This document shows positions 1 through 11,974 of a DNA stretch of 64,000 nt, piece by piece. The stretch is from positions 134,561 through 198,560 of the forward strand of contig QKWP01000048.1 in assembly GCA_003550325.1 (NCBI GenBank). The letters are read 5' to 3'. The position numbers and the translations under genes were made by a program. The notes under the pieces are model-generated. The model saw only the letters and a list, made by a program, of their open reading frames with translations. It searched no databases and had not been told where the DNA came from. Source of the DNA: Gigaspora rosea (taxonomy: Eukaryota; Glomeromycota; Glomeromycetes; Diversisporales; Gigasporaceae). Position 1 is the first letter of the stretch; each line of letters begins with the position of its first letter.

Positions 1-1040
1 ATTAAAAAAAATTTTTGACTAACTAACTGAAGTTTTCAGATTTTATATAATACAAAATAAAAAATTAACTACATGTGGCCTAGGAATAGTTAGGTTGGTT
101 TAGGTTCAGTTTTTGGTTTGGTTCTATTTCAAAAACCTAAAAACCTGGTTTTAAAAAGTTCCAAAAACTGGTTTCAAAACCTGGTTCTGAACCTGGTTCC
201 TGAACCTGTTTCAAATCTAAGAACCTAAAATCTATTATAAATCTAAAAAACTAAAAACCTAAAAACCTATAAAACTACCATGAACCTAAAAACCTATCAT
301 GAATCTAAAAACCTAGGTTCCAAAATTGGAACCTAGTTTTTAAGAACTAGGTTTTAAAACAGGTTCTTAGGTTCTGAATCTAGTTACTTTACTATCTCTA
401 ATATGGTCTAATATTAGTTTACAGTAAATTAAAAAAAATCTAACCAACTAACTAAAGTTTTCAGATTCTATATAATACAAACTAAATAATCAATATCATG
501 TAGTCTAATATTAAATGTATATAAGTTTTATTAATTTACAGTAAATTAAAAATAAAATCTAACTGACTGAATTAAGTTTTTAGATACTATATAATACAAA
601 ATGAAAAATCAAACTTTGTGTATCTAATATTTAAATGTAAATATTATTCTATTTATTTACAGTAAATTAAAAAAAATCTAACCAACTAACTAAAGTTTTC
701 AAATTCCATGTAATGCAAAATAAAAAATCAATTTTGTGTAATCTAATATTAGTTATATTTGTTTATAGTAAATTAAAAAAATCTGACTGACTAACCAAAG
801 ATTTTAAATCCTATGTATTGCAAAACAAAAAATCAACTTTAATGTGGCCTAATATTAGTTTAGAGTAATTAAAAAAAAAGAAAAAAATTTACTAAGTGAC
901 TGAAGTTTTAGATCATATGTAATACAAATAAAAAATCAACTTTGTATAGTGATATAAACATTATTTTATTAATTTTAGTACAGTAAATTAAAAAAATCTA
1001 ACTGACTAACAAATTAAAAAATGAAAAATCAACTTTGCAT
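1..1040. repeat. Tandem array, unit about 120 bp
   Basis: Units carry, in order, ACAGTAAATTAAAAAAA, a CTAACTGACTAAC-like part, AAGTTTTCAGATT, TATATAATACAAAA and AATCAACTTTGTGTGGCCTAA. About seven diverged units remain around the hAT MITE 81-400. The unit matches, inverted, the terminal arm of the MITE at 15551-15819. No CG dinucleotide occurs here. Confidence 0.85.
81..400. mobile_element. hAT-type MITE with AACCTGGTT repeats inside a tandem array
   Basis: Starts TAGGAATAGTTAGG and ends CTTTACTATCTCTA (diverged inverted ends). Flanks ATGTGGCC (73-80) and ATATGGTC (401-408) match at 6 of 8, both differences being transitions. The array unit around it is expected to read GTGGCCTAATATTAG, so the element splits one unit. 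The interior is a chain of AACCTAAAAACCTGGTT-like repeats. Confidence 0.75.
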
Positions 1041-1511
1041 AGTTTAAAACAATACAAAACTGAATTTCAAACTTGTCTTAATAATTTATTATTTATAAAT
1101 TAATTACAAAACATAATATAATAACAAATATTGCAATAATTATAGTTTTAAATAGGATTTATCATAGAATAACTAAAAATTTTTCACAATTTGATCAAAT
1201 TTTTGGATGCAGCCAATAAAAACAACTAAAATTAAATTATAATTATATATAGATAAAACTAGTAAATTTAACTCTGCATTATTATTAATTATATATAAAA
1301 ATAAGCTTTTTATATAGTAATTATGTTTTTAAAGTTGACTATTAATAATATTTAAATATAAGCTTAGTTTGTTGTTACTATTAACACAATAAATGGTATA
1401 AAAAAGAAGTTTTTTTTTATAAATTTAACTAATTAAAAATTTTAAACAGATAAATTTGTTTTAAGTTTATAGATTATATCAGAATGGTACAAGTACATAT
1501 ATTATAAGCTA

Positions 1512-1797
1512 CTATATATTCCCAAAAATAACCTTTTATGGGCAAAAAATTATATAAAAAAATGTAAAAGTATGAATTGTTAAAAATTGAAAAATGTACT
1601 AATAAAAAGTTGTTCAAATAATATAAAATTTTTGTTTTAAATGTATTTTGATAATTTGAACAAGTTTATTTAATAACACTTTTGAGCTTTACTTAGTAAA
1701 ATTTATGTAGCAACTGCAAACTAATTTTTTGCAATTTTTAAAAAAAAATTAGAAGGGTAACTTATTTTTGAAGTAGTTTATTTTTGGGAATATACTG
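1512..1797. mobile_element. TA-flanked MITE with CTATATATTCCC ends
   Basis: Left CTATATATTCCCAAAAATAA and right TTATTTTTGGGAATATACTG are inverted and flanked by TA (1510-1511, 1798-1799). Same family as 4158-4471 (CTGTATATTCCCGAAAATAA). Non-coding, Tc1/mariner-like by ends and target. Confidence 0.85.
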
Positions 1798-1799
1798 TA

Positions 1800-2545
1800 T
1801 AATTCTAAAAATAAGCTACCTTCTAAAATAAGCTATCCTCTTGTTTTAATCCAAAATGTAAAAATGCCTTTAACCTAAAAATAAGTTACCCTTTTGTCAT
1901 ACTAAAAAATAATTAACAAAATTTTTAGTTTTGAAAATAAGCTACTCTATGATCAATAATTGTTGCTATATAGTAAAGTTCAAACTTTACTAAGCAAATC
2001 AATTAAAGTTGCTTAAGTAAACTTACTTAGAAGATCAAATATATATACTCTAAAAATTTTATTTAAATTGGAGAACTTTTTATTATTTGATTTTTGATTT
2101 TTACTTTAAACAGAAAAAATTAATTTTTTTTAAAAAAATATTCATTAGAGTTTACAAATTAAAAGTTAAATAATAAAAAGTTCTTTGATTTATATAAAAT
2201 TTTCAAAGTATACATATTTTGATCTCTTGAACATAAGTGATCTTAATCAATTTACATAAAGTTTACTATGTAGTAATTATAATTAATTGACCAAAAATCA
2301 TTTTATAAGCTACTCTTGATTTTTTGTGCATATTTATTTATTGTTTACAACATATTAATTATTGTTTATACATATTTTATTTATTGTTATAAATTTTACT
2401 TGTTAAAGGTCTGTATTTAAAAATAAGCTACTCTTTTGTTGTGTCTTAAATTACTTAAAATAGTAAATAACCCAAAAAATAAAGTACCCCAAATTTTATT
2501 GTTAAAAATTAGCAAAGAAGATAGCTTATTTTTAGCAATATATAG
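1800..2545. mobile_element. Related MITE, larger and degenerate
   Basis: Begins TAATTCTAAAAATAAGCTAC right after the previous element and ends inverted in ATAGCTTATTTTTAGCAATA followed by TATAG and TA. Internal stretches with AATAAGCTACTC recur at about 1935, 2305 and 2410, which suggests several fused copies. Confidence 0.6.
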
Positions 2546-2935
2546 TACAGTATCCAATCAAATTCGAATAAAAAACCAATCAGCATGCAGAGCAGGTCCT
2601 GATTTTTTATTATAATTTCTAATTAAAATATTAGTTATTACAATAGCATTTACAATCATTAATTATCTTTCTCTCTTCATAAACTAAAAATAAATTACTT
2701 AAAATAGTAAATAACCCAAAAAATAAAGTACCCCAAATTTTATTGTTAAAAATTAGCAAAGAAGATAGCTTATTTTTAGCAATATATAGTACAGTATCCA
2801 ATCAAATTCGAATAAAAGACCAATCAGCATGCAGAGCAGGTCCTGATTTTTTATTATAATTTCTAATTAAAATATTAGTTATTACAATAGCATTTACAAT
2901 CATTAATTATCTTTCTCTCTTCATAAACTGAAAAT
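2448..2935. repeat. Tandem duplication, 2 x 244 bp, nearly identical
   Basis: 2448-2691 and 2692-2935 differ at only about two positions (AAAAACC/AAAAGACC and AACTA/AACTG). The unit contains the right end of the TA-flanked MITE and CCAATCAGCATGCAGAGCAG. The similarity shows a recent local duplication. Confidence 0.92.
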
Positions 2936-2984
2936 AAATCTTTATATATTTTTAATTTGTATAAGGGCTTTAGTCTTTTGTTTG

Positions 2985-3130
2985 GAGTTTTAACTACTTG
3001 ATTGAAGATTTAATTTGATATTGGAGATTTGATCACTTGTTTGGAAATCTGATCACCTGTTTGGAGATTTGATTATCTGTTTGAAGATTTGATTATCTAT
3101 TTAGATTTAATTACCTATTGAGGATTTAAT
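2985..3130. repeat. Minisatellite, unit about 24 bp (GGAGATTTGATCACCTGTTT)
   Basis: About six degenerate units of GATTTGAT.A.CTGTTTGGA in a row. Confidence 0.8.
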
Positions 3131-3464
3131 TATCTGACTATGCTACAAACTATGTCAAAATAAAAAATACCTAACAAAAAAATAATGATACTAAACTAAA
3201 AAGAAAATTTTGAATATGACATCAGTCAGATAAGGTTAATTAGTAATTTTTAATTAATAAATGGATATAATTTTATTAGTAAAATTTTTTATAATCTTGA
3301 AGCAAAATTGATTTGTTCTAATTCAGCTAACTATAATTTTGATGCATTTTAATATATTCCAACCCAAGCTTTGATAACCTTTCTATATAATGCCTGATAA
3401 AAATATTTTTGCACAAATAAAACTGTTATGTCTTTGGTTTTGTCTGATGAAACTCAGATAAATG

Positions 3465-3620
3465 ACAAAACTATAGATGAATAATGAAACTATAGATAAA
3501 GTTAAAACTATGAATAAATAGTAAAACTATAGATAATTAATGAAACTATAGATAATTGATGAAATTATAGATAATTGACAAAACTACAGATGATTAAAAA
3601 ACTATTGACAAAACTAGAGT
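3465..3620. repeat. Minisatellite, unit about 20-22 bp (AAACTATAGATAATTGATG)
   Basis: Seven or more units with AAACTATAGATAATT. A related, looser run (AAAACTACTAATAATTAAC) follows at 3735-3805. Confidence 0.8.
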
Positions 3621-3810
3621 TGGGTTTCATACATACATATGATTTCTTAATCATATAGATTAATGTACATTTATACTAAAAATGCTTAATAAAACTATTT
3701 TTAAATTAATGAAAGGATTTGCCAAATGATGATCTGAACAAGACTGTTGATGATTAATAAAGCTATTAATGATTGATAAAACTACTAATAATTAACAAAA
3801 CTATTAGAGT

Positions 3811-3885
3811 TTGGCGACTTAGAGAAGTTGGTAAGTTGTTACTCCCAAGTAGCAGGTCTAGGGTTCAAATTTCACTGGTGATGCT
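3811..3885 (+). repeat. tRNA-like head of a SINE-type element
   Basis: TAGAGAAGTTGG at 3820-3831 fits an A box in 11 of 12 positions. GGTTCAAATTT at 3862 fits a B box, about 42 bp apart as in tRNA genes. The anticodon arm is imperfect, so it is not a working tRNA. The element body probably continues through 3886-4140 and beyond. Confidence 0.6.
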
Positions 3886-4140
3886 TTTGAAAAAATAGAC
3901 CTGTGTTCTAGTAACTGTTTTTTGTTAATCAGTTGGGTATATTACCTGTAGTCCTTGGTAACTATCTCGAATAGGAGCTTTCGGGCGAAGTTGTGCCTCA
4001 TGACACAGACAAATTCAAGGAACTGGAAAAACAGAAACCCATTTGGCAAAACCTGAGTAAGGAGGTAGCAAAGATCTTGACGGTGCTACCAAAACTGGAA
4101 TATTGGACCAGAGCCGAAGAACCAAACGTCAACCTTAGGG

Positions 4141-4858
4141 TAGGGTATCCAGAATTACTGTATATTCCCGAAAATAAGCAACCTTTTTTGGCCAAAAAAT
4201 TACACGAAAAAATGAGGGGTTGCTTATTTTTGAAATATTGAATTTTTAGAAAAATTGAATAATGTACTAATAAAAAGTTGTCCAAATAATACCAAATTTT
4301 TAATATAGGTGTATTTTTATGTACTGAACAACTTTACTTAATCGACCTTTTGAAGTTTACTTAGTAAAAAAAGTATTTTATGTAGCAACTGCCAACGCGT
4401 TTTTTGAAAATTTTGAAAAAAATCTGGGGGGTTGCTTATTTTCGGAGTAGCTTATTTTTAGGAATTTACGGTATGCGGTGCGATGAAATAAATTATGTGG
4501 ATGAACAAGCATGATTATGCAATAGATGTGAAATAAATTTAAAATTATGTGTTCAATTATGTGATTTTTTTTGTACGCTATATAAAAATTTCTACCTCAA
4601 CTATGCTCATAATTTAGATTTAGTTTCATTCATTTCCTATATTAGAACTTTTTAGAATATACTTTCTGCTACCCGCCCAAATTACAAATTAAGTATTGCC
4701 GAATATTGCCAAATAAAGTTAACATCTTCCAACAACCAATCATATTTCAGCTACGTAATCTAAGTGCTTTTTTTGGTCAAATTATACGAAGCACATGCGA
4801 TGTGAAAATTTGGTAAATTATGTGCATATTATGCTTTTGCATGATCCTGGACACTCTA
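4141..4858. mobile_element. hAT-type MITE with perfect TSD, itself split
   Basis: Left TAGGGTATCCAGAATTA and right GATCCTGGACACTCTA are inverted, flanked by perfect 8-bp CCTTAGGG (4133-4140, 4859-4866). The same family stands at 40575-40879. It is interrupted by the TA-flanked MITE 4158-4471. Confidence 0.9.
4158..4471. mobile_element. TA-flanked MITE nested in the hAT-type MITE
   Basis: Left CTGTATATTCCCGAAAATAA, right TTATTTTTAGGAATTTACGG, TA at 4156-4157 and 4472-4473. Second-order insertion at this locus. Confidence 0.9.
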
Positions 4859-5056
4859 CCTTAGGGACAAGGTCTACCAACCTGGCCGCCAGACCAGGTA
4901 CTAGAGAAAAAGGACCTATATTCAAAAAGTAGGTACCAGGAGGAGAAAAACCATAAAGGCACCTAATGCTAAGTAGATTGATCCTTCCAAACTAACTAGA
5001 TTGGAAGTCTGGGAGATATCAGTAAAGAAGTAGTAGGAAACGATAGGTGGCAATCA

Positions 5057-5342
5057 ATTAATCGACAATCACTTCACTGACAATTATTTACTGACACATT
5101 CATTTTATCGACATTTTATTTCACTAAAGCTCATTTTCACTAACAAAGTAATTCTGGTCATTGTCATTAGGGTCAGAGTAGAATTAGGTAGAATTTAGTA
5201 CTAAAGTTAGGGAGCTTTTTGAAAAAAGACTTGTTGGTGAAATGAACTTCAGTAAAACAAACTGTCAGTAAAATTGAACTTATCGGTGAGTATTTTGTCA
5301 GTAAAATGTTATGTCGGTGAAGTGATTGTTAGTGAAATAATA
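5057..5342. mobile_element. Foldback MITE with CAATCACTTCACTGAC ends
   Basis: ATCGACAATCACTTCACTGAC at the left and GTCGGTGAAGTGATTGT at the right are inverted. Inner repeats of TTTACTGAC/GTCAGTAAA follow. The core GTAATTCTGGTCATTGTCAT recurs in the relative at 14075-14478. Confidence 0.8.
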
Positions 5343-5860
5343 TAAACCCAGGATCGATAGTAGGTACTAGGGTTGGAGCCAATCTTACAAGGGCAGAAGT
5401 AGGTAATGGTAATAGTTGCAGGGTATTCTTTGACTGCAAGTTGCTTGCCTTGGTGAGTGCGTAAGTTACCAAAGTGTAGGTAATACCTGTGTGGAACAGG
5501 GACTGCTCTACCAAGTTTCACACAAGAATAAACTAGTTCTAAGAGAGGGTTTGTTGGCATCTGGAGCTGTCCTTGACTAGCTAATGTACTGGAGGGCTGA
5601 ACTGATAATATATGATACAAGTGGGACTGACAGATGAAGCTTGAACCAGAGAGTTTAAATAGGCAATCCTCTAGTTGGGTTGCAGGTATGGCAGCTAGTA
5701 TAGAACCTTTGATCAGACTACTTAAATTAGACAACCAAAAGTTGTATGTATGAATAGTTGTACTCTCATTCATATAACAAATGTCAGGAACCTGTAGAGG
5801 TTGCTGAGGTCCACATACTTGAATAAAAAGACTCACACTCAAAGTGGCAGACTTTAACTT
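5343..5860. other. Unrecognised higher-GC segment
   Basis: It contrasts with its AT-rich surroundings. A 177-codon minus-strand frame (5309-5842) spans it but reads into the MITE on its left and shows no domain, so a gene is not called. It may be the continuation of the retroposon body at 3886-5056. Confidence 0.4.
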
Positions 5861-6445
5861 AAAAAAAAAAACAAACCTATTAACAAAACTACTATTTGTT
5901 ATAAAAAATAAAAATTGTACAATAAAAATAATATATAGCTTTATTTATTATCTTTTTAAACTTTTATGGCATGTTCCTTTAAGTACTTCTATATAAATGC
6001 TAGTAATATGCAGTAAGACCCTAGCATCACCAACTTAAAATATTTTGCTAAAAAATTTTCATAGTTAAATTAAATTAGAGTTAGGGCTCTCTATTAAATT
6101 ATGTTAAAAAAAACCAAAATTTTGTAAAGAAACTTTTTATTAGTAAACAGTAAGCAGTTTTATAAGTTAAAATATTAATTATAACTGTTTTTGGGTTGGT
6201 TTGATTTTTTTGCATTTCTTCATATTACACCTGATATTGAATCTGATTGGCTAGCAAAATAGTAGTAAAATTTTTTAGAATAGTAACTAATAAAATCTGT
6301 GCATAATGCAACCTGTATCATTGATGCATAACAAAACTATTTTGTTAGGCAACTTCAAATTGATGAAATGACAAATGGCCAAATTTATGACATATAACTA
6401 AGGGAATATGTTTTTCATGCACCTGCATGGTTGTGCACCCCTAGT

Positions 6446-6922
6446 TAGTGACTTGAACTAGGAACAAAATTATCAATCAGTTAACTGACTCAATATAACT
6501 TAGCATAATTAGTTAACTGAGAATATTTCGGTTAACCAAATTATCTAAGTTAACTGGCTCAAGCGAGTAGTGATTTGAGCTGAGAAACCTTCATTAATTG
6601 GTTAACAGATAGATTGATATTAACTGATTGCAACTAATTAAAATTACTTCATGCTTTACTTTTGGGAATTATTAGAACTTTACTAAATTTTTGTCTTTGT
6701 TTATTCATTTTCTTTTCAGAACTTTTTGGAATCTTTGCACATTCCTAATATTATTTACATTTTATTAACTAATTATTGATTTTCATTTGCACAGATTAAC
6801 TGATTATCAATTTTTAACCAGTTGTATAGACCAACTGATTAAGTATTTGCTCAACTGGTTGCCCAAAATTTATTTGGTTCAGGTTAGTTAACCAATTATA
6901 GCCCAACCAGTTCAAATCTCTA
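6446..6922. mobile_element. Probable hAT-type MITE with GTTAACTG repeats
   Basis: TAGTGACTTGAACTAGG at the left and CCAGTTCAAATCTCTA at the right are loosely inverted. The interior repeats TTAACTGATT/AACTGGTT. Flanking 8-mers do not match convincingly, so the ends are approximate. Confidence 0.55.
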
Positions 6923-7039
6923 CCCCAGCAACCTACTACACTTAAATTGATGTTTAAGTCAAATTAGGTATATTAATACTGTACATGTTTAACAACTACA
7001 TATTGTATTTTTTTTTCTATTCTAATATTCTTTTTTTTT

Positions 7040-8570
7040 ATTAGCAATGGAGATTTAGGAACTGGAACTGTACAAAAGATAAATACTAGTTCTAGATTGC
7101 TTGCTCTTTTGTTTTTTTGGTTACTTTTTTGCTTTACTAACCTTTTCTTTCTTGTAAGTTCATATCTTACAGGCACTAGAAATAGAAATTCAGAAACTGA
7201 AACTAGTACAGAAAATAAGTACTAGTTTTTTTTGTTCATTCTTTTGTTTCTTTAATGATTTTTTTTATTATACTAACATATTCTTCTTGTGGGCTTGTGT
7301 TTTACTAAGGTAATGTAAAAAATGAAGATTCAGGATCTAGAACAGGTACAAAAAGATAAGTACCAGTTCTTGATTGTTTATTCTTTCATTTTTCAGTTAT
7401 TTTTTGGTTATTTTTTGTCTTACTGAGCTTTTCTTTCTTGTAGGTTGATTGCTTTGCTAAAGAACTAGAATGAAACCAGAAATGGAAATTTGAAAACCAG
7501 AAATAAAGATTTGGAAACTGGAACTAGTACAAAAAGATAAGTACTAGCTCTTTTTTGTTTGTTCTTTTTTGTCCTTTGGTTTTTTTTTGTTTTACTAAAA
7601 CTTCTTCTTGTAGGTTTGTGTTTTACTAAAATATTGAAATGGCAATATTCAGGAACCAGAACTGATACAAAAAGATAAGTACTAGTTCTTTTTTATTTGC
7701 TCTTTTTGTTCTTCAGTATTTTTTGTTTTACTAAAATTTTCTTCTTGCAGGTTTGTGTTTCACTAGTGTATTGAAATGGTACTGGGAATAAAGATTTGAG
7801 AACTGGAACTGGTACATACCAGTTCTTTTTTGTTTTCTTTTTGTTCTTTAGTTTTTTTTGTTTTGCTAAAATTTTCTTCTTTTAGGTCATGTTTCTCTAA
7901 AGTATTGAAATAGTACCAGGAATAGAGTTTCAGAAACTGGAACTAGTATGTACTGTTCTTTTTTTGTTTGTTTTTTTGTTCTTTAGTTTTTTTTTTGTTT
8001 TACTAAATTTTCTTCTTGTAGGTTTGTGTTTCGCTAGAGTATTGGAATAGTACTAAGAATGAAGATTCAGGAACTGGATCTGGTACTAAAAGATAAGTAC
8101 TAGTTCTTTTTTGTTGTTCTTTTGTCTTTTGGTTTTTTTGTTTTACTAAAATTTTCTTCTTATAGGTTTGTGTTTTACTAGATTATTGAAATAGCGCTAG
8201 GAATGAAAATTTGAAAACTGGAACTTGTATAACTAGTTTTTTTTGTTTGTTCTTTGTTTTTTAGTTTTTTTTTTTGTTTTATTAAATTTTTTTTTTTAGA
8301 TTTGTGTTTCACTGGAGTATTGGAATAGCACCAAAAATAAAGATTCAAGAACTGAAACTGGTACATACATTCTTTTCTGTTTTTTTTTTGTCCTTTGGTT
8401 TTTTTTTTTGTTTTACTAAAATTATTTTTTGTAAGTTGATATTTGTTGGAGTATTGAAGTGGCCTCAGGAATAAAGATTTGGGAACTAGTATTCAAAATA
8501 TTAGTTTAGTACCAAAAATGAATATTCAGAAACTGGGATTTGTAAGATTAGTTTAGAAAGTTTTTTTATT
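7040..8570. repeat. Tandem array, unit about 130-155 bp, about ten copies
   Basis: Each unit has GAACTGGAACTGGTAC, AAAAGATAAGTACTAGTTC, a run TTTTTTGTTTGTTCTTTTTG, then TTTTACTAAAATTTTCTTC, TTGTAGGTTTGTGTTT and a TATTGAAATGG part. Units have diverged by substitutions and T-run length. Every unit has a pyrimidine tract followed by TAGG and also a GATAAGTA, which look like splice signals. Confidence 0.9.
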
Positions 8571-8735
8571 AATTGCAAGAACATTATAGGTTTTTTCTCT
8601 TTTGAATCATTATAGGCTTTTTTCTTTTGGATTGTTATAAATTTTTTTTTGGAGTATTATAGGCTTTTTTTTTCTTTTGAATCATTATAGACTTTTTTTT
8701 TCTTTTGAATCACTATAGGCTTTTTTAATAAATAA
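8570..8735. repeat. Short tandem repeat, unit about 30 bp (ATTATAGGCTTTTTTCTTTT)
   Basis: Five or six copies of TTTTGAATCATTATAGGCTTT-like units, differing mostly in T-run length. Confidence 0.85.
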
Positions 8736-8873
8736 AGTTATTTAAATAAAAAAATCTTTAATTTATTTATGATTAATTATACAAAGTTTTATATTTTGCA
8801 ATTCTGTAATTTGATTGGTTAACAGGTTGGCAGATCGATTGGTTGACAGTTAGAACTAATTGTTTGTTACCTT

Positions 8874-9099
8874 GATTATATGCAGAAATCTGAGCAGAAT
8901 CAAATGAAAAGTAATTTCTTTATTAAGTTAATAATTATTTTTTAATAATGTCTCACTATCTACTAGACTAATTTGGATTATCTAACCATTGTTAGTTGCG
9001 TCTTGATAAGCTCTACAACTTTCAATTAATCAACATGTCATTAACTTAATAAAAAATTACTTTTCATTTGGTTCTGCTTAGATTTCAACATATAGTTAA
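8874..9099. mobile_element. Foldback MITE with about 58-bp arms
   Basis: GATTATATGCAGAAATCTGA at the left and TCAACATATAGTTAAT at the right lie at the ends of inverted arms. Both include GCAGAA(T/C)CAAATGAAAAGTAA and a TTAAGTTAA segment. Target duplication unclear. Confidence 0.8.
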
Positions 9100-10450
9100 T
9101 ATTATAGAAATTTTGCCCCAATTTCTAATATAGAAATTCTGCTAATCTTATCTGAATCAGGTCTTAAAGAGTTTAAGTTTTTTGTACACTTGTACAGTTG
9201 TGCACCCTATAATCTACCAATTAAAATTGTTCATATAATAAAAATTTATATTGTACTTATCCCCAAAATTTACTATTGTCCCAATATAGTAATTCTGCTG
9301 ATCTTATATGGATCAGGTCTTAATATATTTAAAAACATTTTTAACTATTTGGCTTTTAATTATCACAGGTTTTAAATTGGTAAGAAAGTATTAAAAATGG
9401 TTTTTCTATTTTTAGATGCATAGCAAAACTCATAATAAATAACATAACCTATAATAATTTTGATAAAGTATAAGGCTATTATTTATTTTTTTTATAATAA
9501 AAATAAATTAGTCTATATAAAGTTAATTTTTGTTTATTATTATATCTATCTATTTTATCTTTTTGATATTTTGATTCAATATTGCCCAATAATTTACAAC
9601 AATCACTTGAATATATCTAATAGGTGTTCTACAAATTTGTAGTAGTTATTATTATATAATTTTATTTTGGTATAGTTTGTGGCACTGTTGAGTAATTTTA
9701 ACTCTCAATTAGGTTCTAGACTCTTAGGAGTATATGAAACCCTTAGTAAGTAAATTAAACACATAGCAAATTATTAAAACTTTAGTATGAATTAAAGATA
9801 TTAAGGATATGATTAGTTTTTTGGTCATATTATTTTCTAATGCAATAGTAGTTTAACAAAAAAATTAATTTATATTAGAGTTTGGATTTGGGTAAAGGTA
9901 TAGTATAGCAAAATTGCAAATAAATAGTTTTTTGCAAAATTAATATTTGGCTTGATTTTCTTTATATTATACCTAATCCAGGTTTTTAATTGGCAGTTTA
10001 TGTCAGAAAATCATGCAAACAAAAAATCAATTTTATGCTTTGGTATTGTATAGTTATAGTTTATAGTAGATATTCATAGATTAGTATTATTATTAATAGA
10101 TTAAAAATTATATATTAGAACAATTCTTGCTGTTGTTAGCAATAAAAAATTATATGTTTAGATTCAATATAAGGATATTTGAAATTACAATTTTATTTAA
10201 CATTTTCTCTCCTCTTCTTCTAAAATTAAACAGGTCAATCAAATTATTATTGCATCTCAGAATTTCAATAAGACACATGTTATAAGTCAACCAATAATAA
10301 TGCAATTATTTTTGCAATTTTAACATGTTGTTTAATTTGATCACCTTTTTTCACTATACTTAAGCCTTATAAGAGAACATTAAATGAAATTATAAATTTA
10401 AACTAAAGTTTGAACTGGATGTCTGAATACTGTGTTTGTGCATAATCATG
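9100..10450. other. AT-rich gene-free stretch
   Basis: Open frames here are below 65 codons and low in complexity. ATTATACCTAATCCAGG at about 9976 and GTCAATCAAATTATTATTGC near 10233 are degenerate pieces of MITE arms also seen elsewhere. GTGCACCC at 9193 echoes 6434. Nothing else is recognisable. Confidence 0.6.
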
Positions 10451-10456
10451 GGCTGA

Positions 10457-10525
10457 AGTGCTATTTCAAGTAATGGCCTGAATTAAGCTAATTTAGGCTG
10501 AAATTCAAAATTATACCCTGTGCAT
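10457..10525. mobile_element. Small palindromic element, diverged copy
   Basis: GGCCTGAATTAAGCTAATTT followed by AGGCTGAAATTCAAAATTATA and CCCTGTGCA matches the right half of the 77-bp palindrome at 12353-12429. The left half is decayed. Confidence 0.7.
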
Positions 10526-10589
10526 TATTATGTACAAATACATTATATATTTTTTTGTTCTTTTTTTTTATAAAAGCTGTATTTGAATA

Positions 10590-11811
10590 AACTGTTATTT
10601 GATTTGATCCTACAGATAACTGGATAACTATTATAGATAGCCAATAATCTAATGATATCTGAATAAACTGGATAGATATCATATTGGATAATTTTCTTGT
10701 AATTGTTTAATCACATAAATTAAAATTTGCATTATAATTGGCCACTTTGCAGATTATATACTAACTGGCGATTAAAACTTATTATAAATTATATCAATAT
10801 AATAATAAGAATATAGAATTATCTATTATTGTTGTATATATACTAACTAAATACCTTGAATTCATATAATATATGATATTTCAATATTAAAAATAGATTA
10901 AAGAAATTTAATATAATTTAATTTAGAAAAAAATTATAATATATATCCAACTGCTATATAAAATTATATGAAACATTAAACAATAGTTTTTAATAAGCAC
11001 TTCTTTATATCCAATAAAGCATCAAGAGTTGTAATTTATTTTAATTTAATATTATTAAAAGTTACTATATATTATTTTATGCTCTTTTTAAGCAAGTTAG
11101 TTGTACTTTTGTAAGTTAATTAAAGATTTAACATATTTATTTATTGTATATTACTATTTTTCTAGCTTATAAACTGTCTCTAAATAAGATATACACAGGT
11201 AGAGTAAATTCTAGAGATACACAAGATATTTAAAGCTTTGTTTGTAAAGAGCCTTTAATATTATTATAAATAGTAGTTAAAAAATTTACTATGATAGGGT
11301 ATATAAGTAAAAGTACTCTAAACTATATAAATTTAATTGTATAAAATTGACCAATCACAAGAAAGTTATTCTATATATGGATATTAGCTACTGCTAAACC
11401 CATAGATACCCTAGTATTTGCAAATACCTGCAGATATCTGTTAGGTTATCCTTCTAAATACTAACAAATAAAAGTTGTTATCCATGAAATATTTGAGGGT
11501 GAGTTAGTAGAAAAGGGACAAATTTTTTCTAATTAAAAGTTTTCTTGACTTTAAGCTTAAATATCTTAACAACTATCTTAATTAATTTAATAAAACTTTT
11601 TTATTTTAATTCTATATAATTTCAAGATTAATTTAAAAAATTTTTAGCAAAATTTGATTAAATAGTTGTTAAAATATTTTGATTTAAAAATTAAAAAAAT
11701 TTTACTAAAAATGATTTGTTCCTTTTCTACTGACTTACCCCATTTATAGTATTCAGGCATATGGGTAACTGTGCAGATATCTAGATATATGGATAACAGG
11801 TTCAATCTCTA
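10590..11811. other. AT-rich stretch with GGATAT/GATATC motifs
   Basis: Clusters of GGATAACT, GATATCTG and GGTTATCC occur at 10605-10690, 11390-11460 and 11755-11795. A hAT-like element from TAGCTACTGCTAAACC (11385) to GTTCAATCTCTA (11811) is possible, but its flanks do not match. No coding frames. Confidence 0.45.
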
Positions 11812-11974
11812 ATTCAAACTGTCTAAAGATGTATTAGAAGTTTTACAAGTATTATTAGCATTAGGGTTTCATCAATCATTAAGGATTTAGTCTGACTTGC
11901 ATCTGACCAAACCCTTGAGTTATTGCAAAATTCATTGCATTAGGCATCATTAGTAGTGACTAGCTCTTCTACAA

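Larger units (their letters stand above)
3886..5056 (+). mobile_element. Retroposon body split by nested insertions
   Basis: A higher-GC, CpG-containing stretch (3960-4140, then 4867-5050) is interrupted by the hAT-type MITE 4141-4858, whose 8-bp duplication CCTTAGGG restores the join. It follows the tRNA-like head. An 82-codon frame at 3993-4241 reads partly into the insertion and is not called a gene. The family is unknown. Confidence 0.5.

Noticed and set aside
3811-3885. A functional tRNA gene.
   Set aside because: A and B boxes fit, but the anticodon arm and acceptor stem do not pair as required. A SINE head is the better reading.
7040-8570. A real multi-exon gene.
   Set aside because: Frames between the splice-like sites are not conserved and the unit is a plain tandem repeat.
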